Below, piece by piece: positions 16,478-26,387 of a stretch of DNA of 64,000 bases (the stretch's first letter is position 1; each line of letters starts with the position of its first letter). The stretch lies in assembly GCA_964531715.1 (NCBI GenBank), contig CAZHEE010000006.1, positions 24,278-88,277 of the forward strand, in the 5' to 3' direction. The stretch comes from UBA1664 sp964531715. GTDB taxonomy: Bacteria > Pseudomonadota > Alphaproteobacteria > Micavibrionales > UBA1664. Made by a program: the position numbers and the translations under genes. The notes under the pieces are model-generated. The model made no database searches. It saw only the letters and a list, made by a program, of their open reading frames with translations, and was not told where the DNA came from.

Positions 16478-18511
16478 ATGAGATTTTTCGCTCTTGCACT
16501 TTTCCTGCTGTTCTTGCCATTTCAGCTTTATGCGCAGGAGAGTGAGCAAAATGCGCGGCTTGATATTTATCCATCCCATAATGCAATTATGACGGGTGAG
16601 CCGTTTGAGATTGCGATACAACAAACCATCCGCAACGGGTGGCACACTTATTGGTATAATGCAGGCGATTCAGGTGAGCCGCTTTCGATAGAATGGGATC
16701 CGCCCAAGGACGTTATGGTCAGTGACCTGAAATTCCCGACGCCAAAGAAAATCTATTACGATCCGCTGGTTAATTATGGCTATGAAGGCGCACCGATTTA
16801 TCTGCAAAACATTACGCTTTCGGATAATTATAAAGGGGATACTCTTACGCTCAATGGGGAGGCTTTTTGGCTCGTTTGTGAGGAAATTTGTATCCCTGAA
16901 TCGCAAGATATTGCGATTGAAATTCCTGTGGCGGAAAACCAAAGTGAGATTAATAAAAATATCTTTAAATCAGCCCGCGCCGCAATGCCGCAACAGGTCG
17001 ACTGGCCTGCTCAACTTTCCCAATATGAAGGACAGGCAGTTTTAACGCTTAATGTTCCTAAAACATTGTTTAATCAATTCACGGATGTTGAGATTTTCCC
17101 TTATGATTGGGGCGTGATGGCAACGACTGCCACAGCCATTTCCGATATTAATGAAGATGAAGGTACAGTCACTCTTTCCCAAACGTATGGTGACAGAGAT
17201 ATTGCCGAGCTAATCAATCCGCGTTTTGTTTTGAAAACTGGTAACGCATCTTATGAGGTGGCGGCAGAGACCGATACAATCATGAGTATAGTTCCCGAGG
17301 GTGCACCATCACTCATCCTTGTTTTATTTTTTGCATTTGTGGGCGGCATTATTCTCAACCTCATGCCTTGCGTATTTCCTGTGCTTTCAATGAAAGCGTT
17401 AAGTCTTGTCAAGCTTTCAGGGCAAGAGCGCAAGCATGCAAAGGCAAGCGGACTTGCTTATACGGCAGGGGTGGTTGTATCCTTTCTTGCCATTGCCGCA
17501 ACTTTGCTTATCCTGCGTGAAGGTGGTGAAGCCATCGGCTGGGGATTTCAACTCCAGAACTCTTATGTGATTACGGCTTTGGCGGCTTTACTTTTTCTCG
17601 TGTCACTTAATCTGTTCGGATTTTTCGAATTCGGTAATAAATTAAGCGGCGTGGGTTCAAGCTTTGCAAGTGGCTCAAGCATACGCGCATCTTTTTTCAC
17701 GGGCGTGCTTGCCTGTCTGGTCGCAACACCCTGTACCGCACCTTTTATGGCAACCGCGCTTGGCTATGCAATTATTCAACCCAGCATCATTGCTCTCACA
17801 ATTTTTGCCATGCTTGGTTTTGGGCTTGCATTTCCTTACTTGATATTATGCTTCCTGCCGCAGACGCAACGCTTCTTGCCAAAGCCGGGCGCATGGATGG
17901 AGCGTTTCAGGCAGTTCCTCGCCTTCCCGATGCTCGCCAGTGTCATCTGGCTCATCTGGGTGCTTGCAAAACAATCGGGTGATATGGCGTTACTTTATAT
18001 TCTCAGCCTGTTGCTTTCGCTGGCCTTTGTTATTTGGCTGTTCAAAACGCATGCTGGCAAGTGGTTAAAAATAGGATTAACCGCCCTTATCGCGCTTCTT
18101 TTAATCATTTATTCTGCACATTTATCAAAGCCTGAAACAGCTGCCTATGAAGATTTTACACGCGCGAAACTTGAACAAACTCTCACCGATAATCCTGGTC
18201 AGCCAATCTTTGTCAATATGACTGCGGCATGGTGTATTACGTGCCTTGTGAATGAACGGACATCGCTCAATACGGATCAAGTTAAGCAAGCTTTTATCGA
18301 TAATAATGTCATTTATATGAAAGGTGACTGGACCAATCGGAACGAGGATATCAGCCTTTATCTCGAATCCTATGGTCGAAACGGTGTTCCGCTCTATGTT
18401 TATTACGGACGGGCAAATGAAGATGGGGTAAGGCCGCAAGGTCAAATCCTGCCTCAAATATTAACCCCAAACATACTTTTAAACACTCTTGAAGGAGATA
18501 TAATAAAATGA
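16478..18511 (+). CDS. DsbD/ScsB-like thiol:disulfide interchange protein
   Basis: A 677-residue inner-membrane protein that moves reducing power from cytoplasmic thioredoxin to the periplasm. A signal peptide ends near QLYAQ. The periplasmic N-terminal domain contains VCEEIC with Cys134 and Cys138. The membrane part of about eight segments (residues about 275-550) has the paired cysteines MPCVFP (Cys298) and TPCTAPF (Cys419). The C-terminal thioredoxin-like domain has AAWCITC (Cys586, Cys589). The long N-terminal domain resembles ScsB more than E. coli DsbD. Its stop overlaps the following redoxin gene as ATGA. Confidence 0.92.
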   Translation: MRFFALALFLLFLPFQLYAQESEQNARLDIYPSHNAIMTGEPFEIAIQQTIRNGWHTYWYNAGDSGEPLSIEWDPPKDVMVSDLKFPTPKKIYYDPLVNYGYEGAPIYLQNITLSDNYKGDTLTLNGEAFWLVCEEICIPESQDIAIEIPVAENQSEINKNIFKSARAAMPQQVDWPAQLSQYEGQAVLTLNVPKTLFNQFTDVEIFPYDWGVMATTATAISDINEDEGTVTLSQTYGDRDIAELINPRFVLKTGNASYEVAAETDTIMSIVPEGAPSLILVLFFAFVGGIILNLMPCVFPVLSMKALSLVKLSGQERKHAKASGLAYTAGVVVSFLAIAATLLILREGGEAIGWGFQLQNSYVITALAALLFLVSLNLFGFFEFGNKLSGVGSSFASGSSIRASFFTGVLACLVATPCTAPFMATALGYAIIQPSIIALTIFAMLGFGLAFPYLILCFLPQTQRFLPKPGAWMERFRQFLAFPMLASVIWLIWVLAKQSGDMALLYILSLLLSLAFVIWLFKTHAGKWLKIGLTALIALLLIIYSAHLSKPETAAYEDFTRAKLEQTLTDNPGQPIFVNMTAAWCITCLVNERTSLNTDQVKQAFIDNNVIYMKGDWTNRNEDISLYLESYGRNGVPLYVYYGRANEDGVRPQGQILPQILTPNILLNTLEGDIIK

Positions 18512-19107
18512 GAAAATTACTTTTAACAACAGCCCTCTTAATGACAACAAGTGTCGCAGCGATAGCAGCGCCTGTCACGGGTGAGCCCGCACCAGTCTTT
18601 ACAGCGAACGATACAAAGGGTGTTGAGCATACTTTAACAGATTTTACGGGTAAGACAGTTGTCCTTGAATGGAATAACCCTGAATGCCCGTATGTCGTGA
18701 AGCATTATGACAGCGGCAATATGCAGGCCTTGCAGGCGGATGCGACCGCGAATGATGTTGTCTGGCTAACAATTAATTCAGGCGCGGAAGGCAAACAGGG
18801 TTTCATGACCGCGGATGAGGCTTACACAATGATGACAGAGGTCGGCTCAAACGCAACGGCTTATATCATTGATGATGAGGGTGAAATCGGTTCACTTTAT
18901 GCCGCCAAAACAACACCGCATATGTATGTCATTGATGGTGATGGGACGCTTGTGTACCAAGGTGCGATTGATTCCGATCCAAGCTTTAAGCAAGAGGGCA
19001 TTGAAACCGCAACAAATTATGTCTCTGCCGCTTGGAAGGCCGTTGCCGCAGGTGAGGAAATCGAAAACGGTACAACTCAACCGTATGGGTGTTCGGTCAA
19101 GTATTAA
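18508..19107 (+). CDS. periplasmic redoxin-family (AhpC/TSA-like) protein
   Basis: A 199-residue exported thioredoxin-fold protein. The signal peptide is MRKLLLTTALLMTTSVAAIA with cleavage near residue 21. The redoxin active region reads WNNPECPYVVKHY, with Cys60, and there is one further Cys195 in the C-terminal YGCSVKY. There is no CXXC, so it is more like a peroxiredoxin or thiol-linked partner than a general reductase. It overlaps the DsbD-like gene by 4 bases with a strong GAAGGAG ribosome site inside it, so the pair is co-translated and the membrane protein probably reduces this one. Confidence 0.85.
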   Translation: MRKLLLTTALLMTTSVAAIAAPVTGEPAPVFTANDTKGVEHTLTDFTGKTVVLEWNNPECPYVVKHYDSGNMQALQADATANDVVWLTINSGAEGKQGFMTADEAYTMMTEVGSNATAYIIDDEGEIGSLYAAKTTPHMYVIDGDGTLVYQGAIDSDPSFKQEGIETATNYVSAAWKAVAAGEEIENGTTQPYGCSVKY

Positions 19108-19198
19108 AAAAGGGTTAAAGTTAGCATAATTATACCCATATCTAAGCTGTTTTTAAAAGGATGATGGTTGCCTCCATTGACGCGCCATAAAATACAAC

Positions 19199-19218
19199 AG
19201 GAAGGCACATGCCTTCCT
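19199..19218. other. perfect short hairpin downstream of the redoxin gene
   Basis: AGGAAGGC and GCCTTCCT pair perfectly around ACAT. There is no T-run on the plus strand, so it is a weak candidate for termination. It lies between the redoxin gene and the convergent L,D-transpeptidase. Confidence 0.35.
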
Positions 19219-19310
19219 CTCAGCTATGAAAAATTGTTGCAACCTTCATCTTCTATTTATCAGTCCTGAACATAGGCTCTGTTAAGTTTTCTTTTTTACA
19301 GAACAATTTA

Positions 19311-20393
19311 TTAACTGTTTAATGACAATGAGGCAGGTCGTTTTGGTTTCGGTTCTATCACCGGCTCTTCATAAAGGATGACCTCGGCTTCCTCTTCGGG
19401 TAGAGGGTCAGCATCACTGCTCAATATCGCAACAGGCATGCCATTTCGCGTTTTGACGGCTGTACGAATGACCTGCCAATCCAGTCTGTCTTTGGCATCC
19501 CCTGCGACACGATTTAATTCTGCAAATAAAGTTTCAGGCACGCGATATTCTTTCAATCGCCCGACATCCTCAATTTTATCGGCCAGCTCATCTTCCGCAT
19601 GGGCTTCCATGTAGAGCATGTCATCAATCCAGCCGAATTTTATAGGCTGGCTAATCACTGTGACTTTTGTACCGACAGGGATTTCCTCAAAAACCTTGAT
19701 AATATCCTCGGGATACATACGAATACAGCCCGATGAGACGCGCCGCCCTACGCCTAGGGGCTTATGCGTACCGTGAATCAGATATTGCGGCCAGCCCAGA
19801 TAAAGCGCATGCGTACCGAGTGGATTATCATCCCCCGGCGGGACAACTTCGGGTAGGTCTGGATCTTCTTTACGCATTCGGGGTGTTGGTCGCCATGAAG
19901 GGCCGTCCTTTTTCCGTGTAATAGTTGTTTGACCGAGCGGTGTATTCAGCCCCTCGCGCCCGATACCGAGCGGATAGGTTTTCGGCTGCCCATCCTCAGG
20001 TGTAAAATCATACATCCGCATTTCGGCAAGATTAATCACCAGACCTTCACGTGTCACCTCCGGCAAAAGATGCATTTTCGGTAAAGTTATTTTTGTGCCC
20101 TCACCCGGAAGCCACGGGTCAACACCGGGATTGGCGGAGACAATTTCAACATAGCCAAGATTATGCGCCCGCCCAAGTTCTAATAAAGTGTCCTCAAATT
20201 TTGCCTTAATAATCTCGGTTTGACCAATAGCGTTTAGGACTTTGGCAGGAGCCTGGGCTTCAGTCTCATCTTCAACGACCTGTTCAATCTCGCTCATTTC
20301 ATCAACCTCTTCTTGCGCGAAAATTGCACCGGAAAAGCTCATTACAAATAGAAAGCTAAAAACACTAAAAATACGGTAGATCATGATTATCAT
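19311..20393 (-). CDS. L,D-transpeptidase (YkuD/ErfK family)
   Basis: A 360-residue exported enzyme. The signal sequence ends near SGAIFAQ. An acidic linker is followed by a LysM-like segment (about 60-105). The YkuD catalytic domain spans about 116-235, with HGTHKPLGVGRRVSSGCIR containing His207 and nucleophile Cys223. A C-terminal domain of about 120 residues ends in a Pro/Lys-rich tail. Such enzymes form 3-3 crosslinks in peptidoglycan or attach lipoproteins to it. A second start at 20384 (MIYRIF) is equally plausible. The tpsA gene ends 47 bases upstream, on the same strand. Confidence 0.9.
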   Translation of the reverse strand: MIIMIYRIFSVFSFLFVMSFSGAIFAQEEVDEMSEIEQVVEDETEAQAPAKVLNAIGQTEIIKAKFEDTLLELGRAHNLGYVEIVSANPGVDPWLPGEGTKITLPKMHLLPEVTREGLVINLAEMRMYDFTPEDGQPKTYPLGIGREGLNTPLGQTTITRKKDGPSWRPTPRMRKEDPDLPEVVPPGDDNPLGTHALYLGWPQYLIHGTHKPLGVGRRVSSGCIRMYPEDIIKVFEEIPVGTKVTVISQPIKFGWIDDMLYMEAHAEDELADKIEDVGRLKEYRVPETLFAELNRVAGDAKDRLDWQVIRTAVKTRNGMPVAILSSDADPLPEEEAEVILYEEPVIEPKPKRPASLSLNS

Positions 20394-20440
20394 ATACTAT
20401 CACCTTTATGGCAAGGCAAAGGCAAATATAGAATATCTCT

Positions 20441-23400
20441 CTATAGCCGTGTTAATATATTAGGAAATTTAAGCAAAAGATCATCGTCTATCAATAAACC
20501 TAGATTACTGAAAAAAGTGAAATCTTGGTTATTATCAGATGTTTCGTTTATAAGAGCTGAAGATGTTTGAAAAGAGAAAGACCTTGGAAAATCATTATAA
20601 GTATTATAGGCAGCATTTTCCCATGATGTCGGTATCAAAATCTGAGGGTTCGTAACATCTGCAATAACCGAGGGCGGTTGTAAGCTGCTATAGATGAAAC
20701 CATCGCCGCTTTCAGTTATCGAAGCCGGGGGATGACTTAAAAATGTGCGGTTAAAAAGTTCAAAATCACTGTTTAAACCACTAAGAGTATTTGCGGCAGG
20801 GTTGGCGGAGTAGACAAGCCACCTACCGCTTGCGTTTGATACATTCAAGGCAGTCACACCCGCATTATTGATAAAATTCCGCCCTGTATTCAGGGTCATT
20901 GCATTGCCTGTACCAGTCGCTTCAATCAAGCCATTTAAAGTTATATCGGATGTTGCATTCCTTGTTTCCAAATAAACTCTATTGCCCTGAATATTGCCTA
21001 GATTCAGTCTATTGGCCTGAACCAAATTGACCTCGCCACTCGCATTGAGTAAGAGACGACCGCCATTAAGAGCATTCATTTCCGTTTCATCAATTATAAC
21101 ATCACCCCCTATTGCATTAAGGGTTATATTGCCGTTATCGGTTTGGATAATACCTGTAGATATATCTGTAATATCTCCGTTTTCTGATATCAGACTGATT
21201 GATCGCCCTGTATCAAGAGCGAGCGTATCACCCTGTAAATCCAGCGTCACATCATTGGTTGCACGGAGCATAATATCCGCACTGCCTGATAAATATTCAA
21301 GATAGTCGGTTGTAAATACGCCATAGCCATCGGCGGCAGTGGCACGCTCAATTTCGCTTGATCCAGTTCCTATCCCTTGCAACGCAAAATCGTATTTTGT
21401 TGCCTGATATTGTTCCATCACTGCGCGTTCATTCTCACTTAAATTTCTGTCATAAATTAAGAACTGACCGTGTTTTGAAACTGTATTTGTTTGATTAATA
21501 GTATTGCCGTTTTCGTCTCTATAATTTGATATATTTGCACCCAGTACAGCCTGATCGTGATCTTTTAAATTTGTCCCTATTCCTAATGCATTGCCGGTTT
21601 TCACTTCACCGTTTAATGTCGCTGTAAAATTATTCGTTGCGGCATCAAAACCGGCAGAGAGGTGATAAACCTCGTCACCGACAACATTAAATTCCTGAAA
21701 GGCTCTTGGGCTACCATCATCGTTATAAATCCCGACATGAAGTTTGCTGTTCTCGATATAGGCAATCATTCCATTCGCATCATCGCCCTCAGCATACAAA
21801 ATTTGTTCTGCTGTCACATCGCTATCCGTTTCGAAAGTAAAAAGACGGGATGCGCTACCCCTATTTCCTGTATTTATTTGAGCAGAATCATCTATTATAA
21901 GACTTATGTTATCATTGATAATAACTCCCCCATTTCCATTAAGAATTGATGGATTATATGATGCGGAACCTCCAGAAAAATCTGATAAAATACCAGTATT
22001 AGCTGTATTATTATTAAACGGAATTGTTATTGTTTGTGACGTTATTGCGATAGTTTGATCGTCATAATATTTTAAGTCACTTAAAATTTGCCCTGTAAAT
22101 ATACCCCTATCAACATCTCGCACAGTATGTCCATTAAAATCACCGAGAGCGCCTGAGTTGTTACCTGTCCAGCTGTCAAAGTCAGAGGCAGCTGTATCTT
22201 GTCCGATTTGATTAGAATTCCAATAAGCCGTTAAGGTATCAGTAACAGGATTTATATCCCAAGAAAGAACACCAATACCCCTTGGCATGTTCGGATCAGT
22301 TGGGGCAATTTGAATATTTGATGCATTGCCTGCACTAAAACCACCACCCGAACCTGCATGGAAAACAAGGGTACCATCATTTTGAAAACCTACATAGCTC
22401 CCTCGGTTAGATCCGCCAGCTTCAAATATAGTTCCCCGCGAATTGTCATCAATTGCTAATGCAACCGAAAAAATCGCGCGGCGTGTTCTTTGATCGCTTG
22501 CAAAATCTATAATGCTATCAGTCTGAAATATTGAGGATGCCCCGCCTATACCTTCTATCGTATTCACTATTACAGGCGCTGCCGCACCATTTTCAGTAAA
22601 ATCAATATTGACGACTTGCTCATCCGGCAGATCAATGCTTCCGTCCGTTGACTGAAATTCATCATCGACATTACCGACGATCTTTATCGTATTCGGATCG
22701 AGGAGATAGAGCCCTTTATCAAAATCTTCATGTTGAGTATCAAGAAAGGCAAACCCATCCGCCCTTAAATTTTCTTTCCCCGAGGTTTCTAAAAAACCAC
22801 CATGACCGCCTGCCGCGCCCCCTTGCGCAATGACAAGCCCATTAAAATCTGTTGTCATATCCGACCAGAATATGGTACGCCCGCCATCGCCCTCTTGCAA
22901 TGCGCTGTTGAGAACCAGCGTATTTTCCTCAACCGTCAATGTTTTTGCGGTTTGCGTATCCCCTGATCCCAGATAATCACCCCCGATTTTAATTGAACCG
23001 CCGGCACGATTACCATGCGCCATAAATGCATCTTCGGTGCGAATTTGATTATCATCTGTCAGATTGGCGTTGCTGTCTTTTGTTATCGCATCTTGCGCGC
23101 TGTGACCGCTTGCATCGATAATTGTAGTCTCCGCAAGTGTGATACGGTCGCCAAGTATTTCGATTTCCCCCCCCTGTTGCCCTGTATTGCGACCCGACAC
23201 ATCAAGATCCGCCTGAACGCTCACGCGGCTGTCGCCTGTTAAACTTGTATGATTACTGCCTGCCGCGGCGATGATAATTTTACCCCCTTGTTGTGTCACG
23301 GCAGGGGCTTTCAGTTCACCTTCTACCGTAATCAGGCTATTTATACTTTGTCTGGCAGCGGCGGCAGTCATGGCAATTTGACCGCCTTCTGCACTTATTT

Positions 23401-24079
23401 TCCCTGTGTTTTTAACAATCTGCTCAGCGGTTGTGTCATCTTCAATCGCAATGTTCAATAAACCATCACCGTAAAAATCGGCAACGACCGTATCACCCGA
23501 GGCAAGTTGAACCCGACCAAGCCTTGCTGTAATGACCCCGCTATTTTCGACATTCGGGGCAACAAGACCGATAAGGCCGCTGTCTTTTGCAGTGATATGA
23601 CCTTGATTTATAATTGCGGCTTCAGGATTACCAGTAATATCTAAATGATTGTCACCATTCATGAAATCTTCAGTATTAATATTGGCCGTTGTTGCGATGA
23701 GTCCATTCACATCAATAACAGATGTTTTATCAAAAAAAACGCCATTCGGATTGATAAGAATGATATTGCCATTTGCTGTTAATTGCCCTGCGATACGCGA
23801 TGGGTCAGAGCTATTTACACGATTCAAGGCGACCGCCTCATGGCTAGGCTGGTGGAACTCTGTATGCTCATTTACATCTATATCAAACGATTGCCAGTCA
23901 ATAACTGTACGGTGAGATTGTTGATAAATATCTGTTTTTGTCTCATTTTCTATGATCGTTGCTTGCCCGCCTGATACAACACCGTTTTCAGGGTTTGCAA
24001 AAGAACTATGACTTACGGAAAACCCTACAAGGGAAGAAAGTAAACATAATCCTAAATGATATTGAGATAATTTTAAAAT
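20441..24079 (-). CDS. TpsA-type exoprotein with haemagglutinin-like secretion domain and LamG-like domains
   Basis: A large secreted two-partner-secretion substrate of about 1212 residues when read from a non-standard ATT at 24079. The frame is open from 24079 but contains no ATG, GTG or TTG before a TTG at 23827, which lies inside the secretion domain. Read from 24079 it gives a signal peptide-like segment (LCLLSSLVGFSVSHSSFA), then the TPS motifs NPENGVVSGGQA, TVIDWQSFDID, NRVNSSDPSRIAGQL and NPNGVFF. The middle has two beta-rich stretches that look like LamG/concanavalin-type folds (around residues 520-640 and 700-860, counted from 24079), and the C-terminal part has more haemagglutinin-like repeats. 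It is divergent from the TpsB transporter. A one-base insertion in the CCCC run at 24086-24089 would join an ATG (24091-24093) to this frame. Confidence 0.85.
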   Translation of the reverse strand: MLKLSQYHLGLCLLSSLVGFSVSHSSFANPENGVVSGGQATIIENETKTDIYQQSHRTVIDWQSFDIDVNEHTEFHQPSHEAVALNRVNSSDPSRIAGQLTANGNIILINPNGVFFDKTSVIDVNGLIATTANINTEDFMNGDNHLDITGNPEAAIINQGHITAKDSGLIGLVAPNVENSGVITARLGRVQLASGDTVVADFYGDGLLNIAIEDDTTAEQIVKNTGKISAEGGQIAMTAAAARQSINSLITVEGELKAPAVTQQGGKIIIAAAGSNHTSLTGDSRVSVQADLDVSGRNTGQQGGEIEILGDRITLAETTIIDASGHSAQDAITKDSNANLTDDNQIRTEDAFMAHGNRAGGSIKIGGDYLGSGDTQTAKTLTVEENTLVLNSALQEGDGGRTIFWSDMTTDFNGLVIAQGGAAGGHGGFLETSGKENLRADGFAFLDTQHEDFDKGLYLLDPNTIKIVGNVDDEFQSTDGSIDLPDEQVVNIDFTENGAAAPVIVNTIEGIGGASSIFQTDSIIDFASDQRTRRAIFSVALAIDDNSRGTIFEAGGSNRGSYVGFQNDGTLVFHAGSGGGFSAGNASNIQIAPTDPNMPRGIGVLSWDINPVTDTLTAYWNSNQIGQDTAASDFDSWTGNNSGALGDFNGHTVRDVDRGIFTGQILSDLKYYDDQTIAITSQTITIPFNNNTANTGILSDFSGGSASYNPSILNGNGGVIINDNISLIIDDSAQINTGNRGSASRLFTFETDSDVTAEQILYAEGDDANGMIAYIENSKLHVGIYNDDGSPRAFQEFNVVGDEVYHLSAGFDAATNNFTATLNGEVKTGNALGIGTNLKDHDQAVLGANISNYRDENGNTINQTNTVSKHGQFLIYDRNLSENERAVMEQYQATKYDFALQGIGTGSSEIERATAADGYGVFTTDYLEYLSGSADIMLRATNDVTLDLQGDTLALDTGRSISLISENGDITDISTGIIQTDNGNITLNAIGGDVIIDETEMNALNGGRLLLNASGEVNLVQANRLNLGNIQGNRVYLETRNATSDITLNGLIEATGTGNAMTLNTGRNFINNAGVTALNVSNASGRWLVYSANPAANTLSGLNSDFELFNRTFLSHPPASITESGDGFIYSSLQPPSVIADVTNPQILIPTSWENAAYNTYNDFPRSFSFQTSSALINETSDNNQDFTFFSNLGLLIDDDLLLKFPNILTRL

Positions 24080-24199
24080 ACTCGGCCCCGCATGTATAGT
24101 TTACAACTTCACCATATTCGTTATGTTTGTCTGTCAGGGTACAAGACAAAGATTAAGAATATGATAAAGTGTGATTAAACAAATACAAAGGTATGTGAT

Positions 24200-25900
24200 T
24201 TGCAGGGCTTAAAGCCAGTTAAAATATTATTTTTATGCCTTATCATGATGGTGGTTTGGGTCAGTGCGTATGCGCAAACTTTACCGAACACGGTTAATAT
24301 TACACGCAATCAGGTTTTCCCCTCCGATATCTTACCACAGGACGAGAGTCCTCTTACCGCGCAACGGCAGCGGCAAATTGAGCTTCTGCAGGTTCCTGAA
24401 GGGTTTGATGATATTACATTCTTGCTTCAGGCTGTTGTGATTGAAGGCAATATTACCGCTTACTCTATTGAAGAGTTAAATGCAATTTACTTTCCTTATA
24501 TCGGTGGAGAGCGTGTGCCGGTATCCATATTATGGGAGATTGCGAATAAAATTACGGAAAAATATCAACAAGATGGCTATTTCCTCTCACGCGCCTTTGT
24601 CCCTGAGCAGGTCATCGGAGAGGGGCTCGCCCGTATCAGGGTAGTAGAGGGTTTTATCGGTGAAATTTCAATCGATAGTGACGTCGGTTCGCCTGATAAT
24701 CCTGTCATTGAACAACTGAAACAAAGGCTAACAGACCAAAAACCGATTCAGTTTAAGACGTTGGAATCTGTCTTGCTCAGGCTCAATGATTTGCCCGGTT
24801 ATGATTTTCAGTCTACGCTCAAATCACTTGATAATGCGCAACCAGGCGCGGTTGCGCTGGCCTTACAAGCGACAAAAGAACCTTCAGCAACCAGAATATT
24901 TGTAAATAATCATGCATCCAGATTTACGGGGCCACATCGTACAGGCTTTGCCACATCATTTAATCTGCGCCCGTTGCATCAATCATACCTTTCTGTAACG
25001 TCCAGTCTGCCGAAAGGGGAGGAAGTCCACTCCCTCGCATATACCCACGATTATCAATTTCATCCCGATTTCGGATTAAGCCTCTCAACAGCTTACACAG
25101 GTTCCGAACCGGGTTATACGCTTGCGCCGAATGAGCTTGAAAGCCGTTCTCTGTCCCTTGATTTCGGTTTAAATTGGTATGCGGTCAAGCAACGTAATAA
25201 GGAATTAACGGCAGGCATAGAATTCAGCGCGCAAGATATTAAGACCGATATTTTAGGAACAACCTTTGTACGCGATAATATTCGGACATTAGCCTTAAAA
25301 TTAGATTATAGAGGGTTCGATTTTCTCAAAGGCTATAACATTGCGAATGCTAAAATTACAAGAGGTGTCAAATTTTTAGGAAGCAGTGAGCAAGGCGATC
25401 CGAACCTGTCCCGTAATAATGCAAAACCCGATTTCACAAAATTGAACTTAAGCTGGTTTCGGCAAATGCCAGTTTATAAAGGATTTGTTTTATCCACATC
25501 CTTTGCGGCACAAAAAGCCTCCGGTCCGCTCTATTCATCCGAGGAATTTGGCTTTGGCGGCCCGAATAAAGGCCGCGCCTATGACCCGTCCGAGCTTCTG
25601 GGGGATGAGGGTGTGACCGCCAGTATCGAGGCCATATATACAGGATTAAAAAAATTCAAAAATTTTAAATTTAATCCTTATTTTTTCTATGATATCGGGA
25701 AAATCTGGAATAAGGATACTGGGCAGGAAAACCATGCCTCCGCTGCAACAACAGGGTTTGGCTTACGGTTATTTCATGATTCAGGCTTTAAGGCGGATTT
25801 GAGCATTGCTCAACCTCTGACAAGATCAATCTCCAACCCGATTTATGGTCAGGATGATGATTCTCCGCGTATTTACTTCCAGATTTCTTATGATTTTTGA
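24200..25900 (+). CDS. TpsB-type (ShlB/FhaC/HecB) outer-membrane transporter
   Basis: A 566-residue outer-membrane transporter for the adjacent TpsA. A signal peptide ends near VSAYAQ. POTRA-like domains follow: LQAVVIEGNITAYS (about 75-90), then FVPEQVIGEGLARIRVVEGFIG and FKTLESVLLRLNDLPGYDF. The remainder is a beta-barrel rich in alternating aromatic strands, ending in IYFQISYDF with the terminal Phe typical of Bam-inserted barrels. The start is a TTG at 24200 with a weak ribosome site. The next in-frame ATG, at residue 16, would cut the signal sequence. Confidence 0.93.
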   Translation: MQGLKPVKILFLCLIMMVVWVSAYAQTLPNTVNITRNQVFPSDILPQDESPLTAQRQRQIELLQVPEGFDDITFLLQAVVIEGNITAYSIEELNAIYFPYIGGERVPVSILWEIANKITEKYQQDGYFLSRAFVPEQVIGEGLARIRVVEGFIGEISIDSDVGSPDNPVIEQLKQRLTDQKPIQFKTLESVLLRLNDLPGYDFQSTLKSLDNAQPGAVALALQATKEPSATRIFVNNHASRFTGPHRTGFATSFNLRPLHQSYLSVTSSLPKGEEVHSLAYTHDYQFHPDFGLSLSTAYTGSEPGYTLAPNELESRSLSLDFGLNWYAVKQRNKELTAGIEFSAQDIKTDILGTTFVRDNIRTLALKLDYRGFDFLKGYNIANAKITRGVKFLGSSEQGDPNLSRNNAKPDFTKLNLSWFRQMPVYKGFVLSTSFAAQKASGPLYSSEEFGFGGPNKGRAYDPSELLGDEGVTASIEAIYTGLKKFKNFKFNPYFFYDIGKIWNKDTGQENHASAATTGFGLRLFHDSGFKADLSIAQPLTRSISNPIYGQDDDSPRIYFQISYDF

Positions 25901-25974
25901 TAAATTCACATTACCAAATTTCGTCATTGCACGTTTTAACTGAAAGAAAAATACGTGTAATCCAGTTTTATAAT

Positions 25975-26040
25975 TTTACCGCAGATGAGCACAGATAAAC
26001 GCAGATATAACCTCTGTGTTCTCTGTGTCCTCAGTGGAAA
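25975..26040. repeat. dispersed intergenic repeat (CTCTGTG family)
   Basis: The segment contains CCGCAGATGAGCACAGATAA and then CTCTGTGTTCTCTGTGTCC. The two halves are roughly complementary (CAGATGAGCACAG versus CTCTGTG). A related, shorter copy lies at 30590-30650. I recall the same motif as a widespread bacterial intergenic repeat. The 223-base gap 25901-26123 holds nothing else I can identify. Confidence 0.6.
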
Positions 26041-26123
26041 AAAAAGATAATCAGGTCTATCCAATCGCTTCGCTTAAGGGATGTCACTCAATTCTTGATT
26101 CACTTCGCATTAAAAACTAAAGC

Positions 26124-26372
26124 CTACCGCTCCCCAATGAGAACCTCGCGTTTTCCGGTTGCGGATGCGGGGGAGACGACACCTTGTGCCTCCATTTCTT
26201 CCATGATACGTGCGGCGCGATTATAGCCGATTTGCAGGTGCCTTTGGATGAAACTGGTTGAGGCCTTGCCTTCGCGTGCGACCACCGCCACCGCCTGGTC
26301 ATAGAGCTCATCCACTTTTTCACCATCACTGTCACCGCCGAACATATCAAAAATTCCGTTGGCGACTCTATC
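26124..26372 (-). pseudogene. orphan FtsK gamma-domain fragment
   Basis: The frame encodes the C-terminal winged-helix gamma domain of FtsK: DELYDQAVAVVAREGKAS, TSFIQRHLQIGYNRAARI, MEEMEAQGVVSP and KREVLI are all present. The upstream motor and membrane domains are missing. An in-frame stop lies at 26373-26375, followed directly by tRNA-Ala. An ATG at 26345 would give a 73-residue protein. In intact FtsK this domain binds KOPS sites and activates XerD. It is most likely a remnant of rearrangement or integration, though expression as a small DNA-binding protein cannot be excluded. Confidence 0.8.
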
Positions 26373-26387
26373 TCAGAAAATAAGGAA

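Noticed and set aside
23015..23461. Plus-strand ORFs opposite tpsA
   Set aside because: They are antisense to a clear coding frame and contain no motifs.
26117..26350. Alternative minus-strand frame through the FtsK fragment
   Set aside because: The neighbouring frame gives the recognisable gamma domain; this one gives no family pattern.
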